DNA of 41,080 bases, from positions 1-41,080 of the IMG/VR virus record IMGVR_UViG_3300006751_000030; one strand, 5' to 3'. Made by a program: the position numbers and the translations under genes. Origin of the DNA: a virus. Shown in pieces: positions 18,133 to 26,933 of the stretch. Each line of letters begins with the position of its first letter. Within the stretch, counting starts at the first letter, position 1. The notes under the pieces are model-generated. The model was not told the DNA's origin and made no database searches. It saw nothing but the letters and a program-made list of their open reading frames with translations.

Positions 18133-20553
18133 TTACTCACTAGTAAGCTTTTCAGCCTCTTCCACAAGACACTCTAACATCTCCACTATTTCTTCAGGAG
18201 TAATGCTTTCTCCATTCTCCGAAGGAGTATCTTGAGATACAGGCGCTTTATACGTAGGCCTTGGCGGTCGATTGCCCTCTCTGCATTCAATTGAAGATCC
18301 TGCGAGGATTAATTTTGCAACACTCTCTAGCATCAAGTTGCCTTCATTTCGAATTATCATGGGGGCCGCCGTCATGCCTGCAATTACAAGGCCATTTTCA
18401 CTTATAGATATAATATAATCAGAAGCTTGCGGGCCGCCATCGGGAGCGAAATTCTCATCGCCCACAATCCCTTTGTCTGTTATATTTACGCGCAGATCAA
18501 GCCTTCCGGGATTAAAACCGCCCTTGTTTGTTCCTCCTACATTTATCATTACACTTCCATCTGTCTGCATAATCACGCTCCTTCCCATCTTGTCTTTGCC
18601 GAACCAAGCAACTAAACTTCCGGCGGTGTCTAATACTATGCTTTTTTTATCATGCGCATCTGCTCCAACAGACATCTCTAAAGAGCCCTCTAGGTTTATA
18701 TTCGCACTTTTGCCTGCCGGACTCAACCTTCTGCGGCCACTACTGTCAATATTATTTACCGAAAATTGTCCTGCGGAGGCTCCCGTTCCTTCTGATACAG
18801 AAAATGAATTTGTATATGGAACATTAATAGGGCTTGAAGCACGATCAGCCTCTAATGTATAATCCATGCCTCCAACCGAGACTCCGCCTCCTGGAGATAT
18901 TGCTGGCGGTTGCGGCTCAACTTGAACTGTAGACATAAAGGTTACAATATTTGGATCTTTACCACCGCCAGTCAAATTGTCCCTCAATCTCTCAAAAGGC
19001 TCATGTATCGGAGAGCCATGAACCATTCCTGAACATTTAACTGTTGTCGGAGCAATATTCAGCCCTGTAATATAATTTGCTATTAACATTTCTGCCGCAG
19101 CATACATATTATGATGTTTTGTTGTATTTACTCGCACTCCATTTATAACTGGAGTCATGCCCGTAAAGTAACTATCATCGTTTGAATATCTAACTCCAGT
19201 TTCTCTCTGAGGCATGCCCTCTTCGTTCATAGAAGATTTTGCCGAAACTTGTGGAATAATGACATTATTCTTCTTGCTTCGCAACAAAACAGGCAAGTCT
19301 TCTGTGGTAGACTTGGTGTCACTATCTGGAGAAGATGTAATGCTTCCGTTCGAACTATAAAATATAGAATTTGTTACATATGGAATATTGCCAGAACTTG
19401 TAGATCTCGGAACATTAACTTTTAAAACGCCCTCTTTATCAACTGAAAATATAAAATTGTCTTTATCGTTAGCCAAAGATTCAGTGTTGGATGCCGTAGA
19501 CACCTGAAAATGATAAGCTATTCCTCTTCTGGTGAGCCTTCTTGCCTTTTCGTAACTAACAGTAAGGTCTGACTCAGGAGGGCTGCCGTTAGTTTGCCCA
19601 ATCATTATTGGGTTATAATTTATATCTAAAGACTCCCCTCTATAATTAACAACATTGCCACCTAAAACTTCAATTAATTGATGCGGCTCTAAATGTAAAA
19701 TATTTCTAGAATCAAGAGATCTTATTTGATGTCTGAGTGCTCTCTTGTGAAGCTTTTTGTCTCTAACCTTTTTAGCCTCATCATCAAATCCCATAAAGTT
19801 TGATGTTTCGGCAAACTCATTAATTACAAGTCTATATTCCGATAAGGGCACGTTTCTGGCCTGGCCCATATATGAAGAGTCTGCCGCTTTAGTTCCTGGA
19901 AATAATCCCCGAACCTCTCCATATCCAGCTTTTATATTGGTTGTAAGCCTATGTCCAACTTGACCATTATCCCCAGATGAATTATACTTAGAGGGCCTAA
20001 GAACTACTCCGTGCCTCTGTCTGGAGCCGTCGCTTACCTGCTGTATTGTATCGCTAATTATTGAAGACTTTGTAGAAACACCCTTTTGAGATATAAAAAT
20101 TCCAGAATTCATAGAATTTTTTAATGAAATTGATGAATTTGAAGGCCTTCCTTTTAAAGAGAGGGCAGCGCCACTATCTCCTGACAATATGGCGTCTCCA
20201 GCTTTAACATCCGGGTATCCTATGGAGCCTGAGCGCACATTTGCATCCAAGCTAACACCCGCAATGCCCTTATTTCTGTTTGAGCTATAAATTTCTCTTT
20301 CAATTTGGACAGGGCCTGAGCTGGCTGGCTGCACATATTTGCAAAGAACCTTTGAGCCTATCGCTGGATATCGATATAACCCCCCAGAGCCGACTCCGCC
20401 GAACGTAGCAGGGACACGAATTTCATTTTGCTCATCTGGCGTACCACTTAAAATTATTATTTCTTGATTTGGCTCATCAATCCCTATGACTGTTGCCTCA
20501 AAATTTCTTAATCGTCCTAATGCGCCACTAAATTCACTATTTCGTCTAGCCAT
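18133..20553 (-). CDS. Central tail spike protein, OB-fold N-terminus (gp5/gpV-like)
   Basis: An 806-residue protein with AGGA six bases before the ATG. The binding site overlaps the hub stop codon. Residues about 15-95 (FEATVIGIDEPNQEIIIL, then EIRVPATFGGVGSGGLYRYP, then IGSKVLCKYV) fit the OB fold of phage spikes and VgrG proteins that docks on the hub. Near the C-terminus, about 620-770, repeated short strands (NINLEGSLEMSVGADA, SIVLDTAGSLVAWFG, SVIMQTDGSVMINVGG) resemble the triple-stranded beta-helix needle. Unlike T4 gp5, I find no lysozyme domain between these parts; the middle is Ser/Asn-rich beta sequence. The very C-terminus is a helix rich in Glu rather than a metal-binding HxH tip. 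Expected role: membrane-piercing spike under the hub. Confidence 0.68.
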   Translation of the reverse strand: MARRNSEFSGALGRLRNFEATVIGIDEPNQEIIILSGTPDEQNEIRVPATFGGVGSGGLYRYPAIGSKVLCKYVQPASSGPVQIEREIYSSNRNKGIAGVSLDANVRSGSIGYPDVKAGDAILSGDSGAALSLKGRPSNSSISLKNSMNSGIFISQKGVSTKSSIISDTIQQVSDGSRQRHGVVLRPSKYNSSGDNGQVGHRLTTNIKAGYGEVRGLFPGTKAADSSYMGQARNVPLSEYRLVINEFAETSNFMGFDDEAKKVRDKKLHKRALRHQIRSLDSRNILHLEPHQLIEVLGGNVVNYRGESLDINYNPIMIGQTNGSPPESDLTVSYEKARRLTRRGIAYHFQVSTASNTESLANDKDNFIFSVDKEGVLKVNVPRSTSSGNIPYVTNSIFYSSNGSITSSPDSDTKSTTEDLPVLLRSKKNNVIIPQVSAKSSMNEEGMPQRETGVRYSNDDSYFTGMTPVINGVRVNTTKHHNMYAAAEMLIANYITGLNIAPTTVKCSGMVHGSPIHEPFERLRDNLTGGGKDPNIVTFMSTVQVEPQPPAISPGGGVSVGGMDYTLEADRASSPINVPYTNSFSVSEGTGASAGQFSVNNIDSSGRRRLSPAGKSANINLEGSLEMSVGADAHDKKSIVLDTAGSLVAWFGKDKMGRSVIMQTDGSVMINVGGTNKGGFNPGRLDLRVNITDKGIVGDENFAPDGGPQASDYIISISENGLVIAGMTAAPMIIRNEGNLMLESVAKLILAGSSIECREGNRPPRPTYKAPVSQDTPSENGESITPEEIVEMLECLVEEAEKLTSE

Positions 20554-20561
20554 TTATAATC

Positions 20562-23500
20562 CTAAATATTCTTAGTCAATATGCTGTTTGGTATATCAAT
20601 AATACCAACTTCAATCGCATTAATTTCGCCAGAGAAATTAATGTTTGCAACTTCATCTCTAAAATCTAACCACGTATTTTGAGTGGGGCCTCCTTTCGGA
20701 AAAATCCCCAAAGTGCCCGTAGGGTCAACTTCATTACTCTCAAGGAGCAGTGCCGCCATTAATTTTCTATTCAAACATTTTATTTCACCGGTAGAGCTTT
20801 CATCTTCATCTTTACTCAAATATACAATTTGTTCAATTATTTTAGTTGCAGAGATAGGAGTTGCTGGCATATTATTGGGAAGCTGCATTGTATTTAAACT
20901 ATTTGTTGTGCCTACCGAACCTCCGCCGAACACAGAGCCAACGCTTGTAATGGCTTGTCCAAATCCTTCTACTAAATCATCTCCTCCGGAATAGGCATGA
21001 TTTTGACTAACCTGACTTGGGTCCTGAAGCAATGCACTTACAACAGACATTTTTTCTCTAATATTGTTTACTGCATCTGTATCATTTGAGTCTTTTACAA
21101 ACCCTCGTATTAATACATAACTATTTGCTACAGAGCCTCCCGAGAGATCTATCATCATATTCGTAAATCTAAGCTGATTATCTTTATATGATAATAACTC
21201 TGCCATGCTAGCCCCACCTGTTGGGAATACCAAAGAGCAATCAGGCTGCAAAGCTCTATAATTATCATCCTCAGAAGATTCGGTTCTATAATTTATAGCC
21301 GGGTCCTCCATCTGGTTGCCAACATACTCCTGACCTATTACGTCTAATGGGCTTGGCAAGTAGCGGCCTGGAGCATGCCCATAAACCAATGACAGGTCTG
21401 TTGTAAAGTTGCTTCCATATTGAAATTTATGATTAACTTGCTGAACATAATATAGCAATCCCCGAGAAGGAATATAAACGGTATCTCCTGGCTGATAAAA
21501 TTCATTGCCAACAACCGATAAACTAGCTGTATTAACGCCAGCTTTTTGCAAAATTAATTCTAACATCGCATATGGCCTAGCCTGACCCTCTGTGTCACTA
21601 ATAAACGGAAGCTCCATAGAAGTATCTTTATATCCATACTGCCTCCATAAGTCAAAGTCTGTAGCTCCAGCCCAATAATATTTACCCTCTGTACTGCTCA
21701 TTAAGTCTTCTCCTACAAATGGCGCAGTTCCTGATACGTTTATCGAAGTAAACTCAGGAGGTTTTTCTCTAAAAGTAGCAGTCACTATGTGCTCGTCAGT
21801 TATTATATATCGCTTCCCAGAGCCATACCCCAAAAGATTTCTAGTGTCGTCTTCTATTAAATGATCATATACGGTCCCTTCTGCAGCTTTGCCTGTAATA
21901 ATGTCTACTGCACTTTGCATGCTAGTAGCCAGCTTTTCTAAAAAGTCAACCGCAGGGCCATCTATAGGGCCCTCTCCAACCTCTATGTCATCCCCAGATG
22001 AAAGATCTCCGCTCAAAATGCCCGATATTTCTTCAAGCTCTTCTTGCTTTGATATATTCGCCTGCAGCATAGAAACGTAACTATCCCTCTGAGATATTGT
22101 CTTGTTTATTTTTTCTAAAATGCCATTAGACCCAAGAGTTAATTGATCTAACTCATCCGGATCTTTATTCCATATAATATCTTTAATCTGGAATCCCTTT
22201 TCCGTATCTATGCCGGTCCCCTGCCCGGGATCTCTGCCGAATTGGCTTTTAAAATCATCTCGTATTGCATTTAAATTATCAATTGTAGACAAATGAGCCG
22301 CAGGTGGACGAATTCCGCCCGACGACCCGGCGGCCGGAGCAGGAGCCTCTGCCGCAGTTAGTAAGTCATTTAAAATACCAGCTTCTTCTTGGAATACTAC
22401 GTCAAAGGTTCCGAGCAACGTCTCAGTATCTCCGTCCAAAACATCCCCTTTGTCTTGAAATGATGCAGTTATTTTTAACCCGTCTCCAAATAATTCATTA
22501 TTTATCTCCGTTAAAGATCCCGTACTAGACGCATACTCTCTCTGCTTTAACTTTATATCTCCAACCTGAGGCGCAGTGCCTGCGCTAAAAAAGTTTGCAA
22601 TATCTCCAAATACGCCTCCTGCAACGGGGGCTTGAACTCCAAAGAAGTCAAGAGAGTCTCCTCCAGTAAGCTTAACGTTTGGAATCATCGTCCTATCTGG
22701 ATAGCGACCAATCATCAGGGCTAACAGTACTAGCCTGATATTTAAAGAATGAACTTCTAAATATAATGCTTCAATTCTCGTGCTAAATAAATTAGTTATA
22801 AAATCAGGCATTATAACCTTGCCCGTTTCTTCTTGTATTCTTATGGCCTCTTTTAATACAGTCAAAGGGGTCCTGTTCCAAAGTGGAGGCCTAAACTCCA
22901 GGTGTCCTTGGGTATTACAAAAGAATTCCATATGCATAAATTTTGTTGCAGAAACAGCCTGTGAATACGCATTGGCAAAAGTGCCAGACCACCTATTATA
23001 ATTAGTGTTGCTAATTTTTAAAATAAAGGGCCTGATATCAGCCATGTCATACTGATCAGATACGATAAACAAGTTTCTGTCTCTATTTAGACGCACATCT
23101 TCGATTCTTCTTTGGGCTCCCACCAGCATCATGGCCCTAGTTACGTCGTGATTTTCATCTTCATCATCAGATACCGGCAAACCAGTGCTTGCCGAGGTTA
23201 AGCTAATTTGAATTCCAACCTCATCCATCGCATCAACTGCACCGCCATATTTGGTTCCAATTCGAACCTTCTCGCCTATTGCTTTGTCTACTGTATTTAT
23301 TTCGGCCTGAAGAGTACCTATCATGGCAGAAGGGGGGATTCCCACTCCATCTGAATTACTTTTCTTGAGCTTTCTAATTTGTTTTCTCAATGCAACTTTT
23401 CGTCTTTGCAAAAGCTTTACTTGTGTATTCGCAGTTTCTCTCATTCCATATTGATTGACTATTTGCTCACTAGTAGCCGCGCTAACTGATAACATTCTAT

Positions 23501-25841
23501 ATGGAGAAAAATTCCCGTAATAACTGTTTTGTTTTCTAAGCGTTTGTAATACTGCAGTTATTGGATCAGACGGATTTAGTGTTGTCGATGTTCTCGAACT
23601 TACATTCTGAGCCATAACTGCTTGCTCTAAGAATGACACCATATTATAGGGTTGACCAACAATTAAAACGCTTAATATGTTTGCCATATCAAGATTATTT
23701 AGTACACCTGCAGACCCAGACCCAGACCCGGCAGGAGTTACAGAATAATTTTGAGAAAATGTTTTAACAACCCTTGACCCCTCCCCCTCTGAAGATCCTG
23801 CTTGCAGCCCTGCTGTTGCGGTTATAATTCCGTCCTTCCACCTATAAATAAATCCACCGGGATGCTGAAGAACCTTCTTTCCGTTTAGTGATCCAAAATC
23901 ATTAAATTGACCTTGAAGCAAGTTTCCCTCTGTAGCATTTTGCCCCGCAAAAAGGCCAGAATCATAGCTCAAAAGGCCCGATTCAAGCAAAGCTTTGTTT
24001 TCATATAATAAATCTGTCTCAGAACTGATAACATTTCCTAAAGAATCTTTAACCAACTCATATGGAGTAAGAGGATCTTCTAAAATTCCTCTCGGATCAG
24101 AAAGCGCAGGATGAGTAGCAAACCTGCTCCACTGCAGCCAGCCCATATTATCTGTACAGCTTAGACTGAGATTCCAATAGCCTCCACTGTAAGCAACGGT
24201 TACCTCTCTTACAAATCCTCCAAAAATGTGGATCATCCCAAACGAATTATCTTGCCTTCTCCTTATTGCTTTATATTGCTCAAAAGAAATACCCTGATTT
24301 GTATATAGCTGATATTCTGCTTTTAGTATAGTCTGATCTATTTCTAGATATTCTTTATCAAAAGGAGAATCTGTTACAGCGCTAGAATAATCTGACGCAG
24401 CCTCTGTTAGGTCCTCAAGTGTTCTGTTTCCACGAACATATATGTGAATAGGGTCCGCAGCATTAATAAATGCTTTTCCTAAATAGAAAGTCGTTAACCT
24501 CTCACGAACATAATCCATGTCTAACGATGAGTCTAAATCTCCCGCGCCACCCATTTCTAGTGCCGCAGAAACAATAGAGGCCCCGTCTATAGGCGGCATT
24601 CCTCCAGAAAGGCCCTCTGACCTTAGCCCTCCAGAGACAAGATCATTTAATACTCCAATTGTTCCATTTAAAGCCTCTTCTAATGCCGTTTCTATATCGT
24701 CTTCTAAAATTGTTCCAATTTGATATGGATATTGCACAGTTACACTCGCAGAACTAGGAGCAGACTCTATGTTAGAGTTGCAATTAAATGACTCAAAAAG
24801 CGCAAGCTCTATAACTCCGGTTCCAGGGCCAATAGTATAATTTTCTGCACTATCCGGGTCAACAATCCATGTTGTTAGATGATTATCTATCGAAAAAGCA
24901 TTTCTCTTAAGAAGATCTACAATATCTGCGTTTGCTGCATCATATTGCGTAGAATTTGTACTATATGCAAGCAAGTCTCCAAGGTCTTTAAAAAATCCTT
25001 CCCCATCAAAAATATCTTTGTATGTTAATTCATTATTTGTGCCGTCTGCCGTACCTTGCTCATATTCTGCTTTAAATTGAGTTTTCTTTGCATCCAATAT
25101 AGCCTTTGCTTGCGAAGAAGAAAGTGTTGCAATATATTCTCTATTTGTAATTGAAACATTTTTATTAAAATAAGAAGTAGAAATTCTAGATACCGCATCT
25201 GGATCGCCAGGAACGCCTAAGCTTTCGGATAACAGCTTATCTTCTGTATTATAATAATTTCCAGATGCAACATCGTAAGTAACTCCGGTTCCATCATCTG
25301 AGGTCAGAGTTGTCTCCATATTGCTATCTAGCCAAGTTTGTAATTTCGCACTAGCGTATTCACTGGCGGTATATTCTAGCTTATCTAAATCTAAAAGGCT
25401 TCCTTCTTTTAAAAAAGAAGATAATAAATTCATGCTATATTCTTGATTATTTGAATAATATGTTTCAAATTTTGTCAAACTCTCATAGGCTCTTATTTGC
25501 TGAACCTTATAAGCGAAAAGCGCTTTAGTGGCCCTCAGAAGCATTTTTTCTGTTTTATCCATCCATCTTAAATCATTTACACTCTTTAATGAAGAAAATG
25601 CTTTCTTTTTTATTAAAATGGTTGCCTCTGGAGACATAGAGATAACGTTTCTTGTCTTAGGCGTAACAGAATTTGCATGATTTTGGTCTAAAAATACAGA
25701 AACTCCTGTTCCAACTAAAGATGGAGATCTAGCGTTTATTGTATTAAAATCTAAATGAAATGGATGATTTCCATTTATAATATCTGAAAATGCTTTATCC
25801 TTTACATGGGCTGCGCGTGTTGAAAATGCTTTTTTATCCAT
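20562..25841 (-). CDS. Giant baseplate hub protein (gp27/XkdQ-like domains)
   Basis: A 1759-residue protein with AAGGA before the ATG. Hub-like sections are dispersed through it. About residues 534-575 contain IHIFGGFVREVTVAYSGGYW followed by LSLSCTDNMGWLQWS, a hub barrel pattern. About 950-1050 contain MEFFCNTQGHLEFRPPLWNR and TPLTVLKEA, as in gp27-type hubs. About 1442-1497 contain YQPGDTVYIPSRGLLYYVQQ and VNHKFQYGSN, the late beta-domain of such hubs. Between them are a helical N-terminal region, a coiled coil near 810-858 and several Ser/Asp-rich linkers. Hubs of other phages are usually 300-600 residues, so this one has large insertions, perhaps docking sites for extra baseplate proteins. 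It sits between the tube initiator and the spike, as expected for the trimeric hub that connects tube to spike. Confidence 0.75.
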   Translation of the reverse strand: MDKKAFSTRAAHVKDKAFSDIINGNHPFHLDFNTINARSPSLVGTGVSVFLDQNHANSVTPKTRNVISMSPEATILIKKKAFSSLKSVNDLRWMDKTEKMLLRATKALFAYKVQQIRAYESLTKFETYYSNNQEYSMNLLSSFLKEGSLLDLDKLEYTASEYASAKLQTWLDSNMETTLTSDDGTGVTYDVASGNYYNTEDKLLSESLGVPGDPDAVSRISTSYFNKNVSITNREYIATLSSSQAKAILDAKKTQFKAEYEQGTADGTNNELTYKDIFDGEGFFKDLGDLLAYSTNSTQYDAANADIVDLLKRNAFSIDNHLTTWIVDPDSAENYTIGPGTGVIELALFESFNCNSNIESAPSSASVTVQYPYQIGTILEDDIETALEEALNGTIGVLNDLVSGGLRSEGLSGGMPPIDGASIVSAALEMGGAGDLDSSLDMDYVRERLTTFYLGKAFINAADPIHIYVRGNRTLEDLTEAASDYSSAVTDSPFDKEYLEIDQTILKAEYQLYTNQGISFEQYKAIRRRQDNSFGMIHIFGGFVREVTVAYSGGYWNLSLSCTDNMGWLQWSRFATHPALSDPRGILEDPLTPYELVKDSLGNVISSETDLLYENKALLESGLLSYDSGLFAGQNATEGNLLQGQFNDFGSLNGKKVLQHPGGFIYRWKDGIITATAGLQAGSSEGEGSRVVKTFSQNYSVTPAGSGSGSAGVLNNLDMANILSVLIVGQPYNMVSFLEQAVMAQNVSSRTSTTLNPSDPITAVLQTLRKQNSYYGNFSPYRMLSVSAATSEQIVNQYGMRETANTQVKLLQRRKVALRKQIRKLKKSNSDGVGIPPSAMIGTLQAEINTVDKAIGEKVRIGTKYGGAVDAMDEVGIQISLTSASTGLPVSDDEDENHDVTRAMMLVGAQRRIEDVRLNRDRNLFIVSDQYDMADIRPFILKISNTNYNRWSGTFANAYSQAVSATKFMHMEFFCNTQGHLEFRPPLWNRTPLTVLKEAIRIQEETGKVIMPDFITNLFSTRIEALYLEVHSLNIRLVLLALMIGRYPDRTMIPNVKLTGGDSLDFFGVQAPVAGGVFGDIANFFSAGTAPQVGDIKLKQREYASSTGSLTEINNELFGDGLKITASFQDKGDVLDGDTETLLGTFDVVFQEEAGILNDLLTAAEAPAPAAGSSGGIRPPAAHLSTIDNLNAIRDDFKSQFGRDPGQGTGIDTEKGFQIKDIIWNKDPDELDQLTLGSNGILEKINKTISQRDSYVSMLQANISKQEELEEISGILSGDLSSGDDIEVGEGPIDGPAVDFLEKLATSMQSAVDIITGKAAEGTVYDHLIEDDTRNLLGYGSGKRYIITDEHIVTATFREKPPEFTSINVSGTAPFVGEDLMSSTEGKYYWAGATDFDLWRQYGYKDTSMELPFISDTEGQARPYAMLELILQKAGVNTASLSVVGNEFYQPGDTVYIPSRGLLYYVQQVNHKFQYGSNFTTDLSLVYGHAPGRYLPSPLDVIGQEYVGNQMEDPAINYRTESSEDDNYRALQPDCSLVFPTGGASMAELLSYKDNQLRFTNMMIDLSGGSVANSYVLIRGFVKDSNDTDAVNNIREKMSVVSALLQDPSQVSQNHAYSGGDDLVEGFGQAITSVGSVFGGGSVGTTNSLNTMQLPNNMPATPISATKIIEQIVYLSKDEDESSTGEIKCLNRKLMAALLLESNEVDPTGTLGIFPKGGPTQNTWLDFRDEVANINFSGEINAIEVGIIDIPNSILTKNI

Positions 25842-25863
25842 TATTATCCTTAAATTAACTTAA

Positions 25864-26868
25864 CTAAGAGCCTTTTGTGCTTTTTGCTCGTCTGCTTATA
25901 CCTTGATCATTGTCTTCTGGAGAAAATCTTTGCTCTTCTGTAAATTTTGATTTTGACCAACCTAGTCCAGTATCGCTTAATAAATTTTCATCTTTATAAG
26001 TAAATGCATCATCGTTCGTAGTCTCTATCGGAAAGCTCAATGACTCAACAGATGGGTAAAGTCCTTTTGAAACAGTTGGAATGTCTGCCATTCTCGTTCC
26101 GCCATCTGCATCTAATGGGTTTCTGTGCCATGGCATAAAGTTTTTTCTTTCTCCAGTTCTTCTTGTAACAACAAAAGTAAAAGTATAAGAAAATACTCCT
26201 GGAGTTTCGGCTGCTTCTTTTGAATTAAATGACTCAAAATAACCTCGAAAAAATTCACCCTGATAAAACATATCTATTCCAGTGGCAAGTGCCGCCAGAG
26301 TTGGGACACTGCCGAAAACCTTTCTTTCTGAATAATTTGAGCTTGAGCCAGAAAACGGATCGGTAATTATATCAATAGCGTTTCCAATGCCATCTACGGC
26401 CTGAGAAAATGCACCACCAGTTGCTAAATCTGCCATATTTGTCAACGTTCCCCCAAGCCCCGTTCTTTCTTGCGCCATAGCGGCCGCTTCTGCCGCAGCT
26501 TCTTTTGCCTTTTCTGCTAAATCTCGCTGCCTTTTTGCTAAAATATTTCTAAAATGAATTTGTTCATGTCTATATATGCTTCTTAATACATTTATTCCCT
26601 CTATACCAGAGGAGCCAGTTGTGCCTGCTGCTGTAATTTTCGTTAACTCTTCTCCCCAATATTGAACCAAGAAACCACCTTTGGTAAGGCTTTTTCTTAT
26701 CAGTTTGGCGTCTTGCATGTCAAATGATTGTGGATTTAAATATAATTGACGACGATCATAATATTCGTTTTCATTGCCAGATCCTGTGTATGGATTAAAT
26801 TCACTTGTCAGCGCTTCCATGCCCAATGGAAGAAAAAAGATTATTGTTTGTCTGCCTATTTCTGCCAT
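25864..26868 (-). CDS. Probable baseplate hub / tail-tube initiator protein
   Basis: A 334-residue protein immediately after the tape measure gene, with GAGAGG before the ATG. The N-terminal third (QLYLNPQSFDMQDAKLIRKS, then GGFLVQYWGEELTKITAAG, then TTGSSGIEGINVL) resembles structural proteins at the distal end of phage tubes, where an NPQ.. strand and a GG..V.YWGEEL..I...G segment are common. An Ala/Lys/Arg-rich helix occupies about 112-140. The later beta-rich part (FFRGYFESFNSKEAAETPG, then FSYTFTFVVTRRTGER) is typical of a tube-like barrel that nucleates tube growth. The C-terminus is polar and probably disordered. In T4 the tube-initiating proteins gp48 and gp54 have this role; the equivalence here is by position and pattern, not by a decisive motif. 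Confidence 0.55.
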   Translation of the reverse strand: MAEIGRQTIIFFLPLGMEALTSEFNPYTGSGNENEYYDRRQLYLNPQSFDMQDAKLIRKSLTKGGFLVQYWGEELTKITAAGTTGSSGIEGINVLRSIYRHEQIHFRNILAKRQRDLAEKAKEAAAEAAAMAQERTGLGGTLTNMADLATGGAFSQAVDGIGNAIDIITDPFSGSSSNYSERKVFGSVPTLAALATGIDMFYQGEFFRGYFESFNSKEAAETPGVFSYTFTFVVTRRTGERKNFMPWHRNPLDADGGTRMADIPTVSKGLYPSVESLSFPIETTNDDAFTYKDENLLSDTGLGWSKSKFTEEQRFSPEDNDQGISRRAKSTKGS

Positions 26869-26908
26869 GGCTTTCCTCTCTTCATATTAATGTAATATTA
26901 TTAACTGA

Positions 26909-26933
26909 CTAAAATAAATTTATTATCAGTCTT
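26909..26933 (-). repeat. AT-rich hairpin at the tape measure stop codon
   Basis: On the minus strand GACTGA pairs with TTAGTC, with one bulged T and an inner AATA/TATT stem around AATT. It includes the last codon and the TGA of the tape measure gene. No run of T follows, so it is not a standard terminator; it may slow ribosomes, protect a 3' end, or have no function. Confidence 0.35.
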
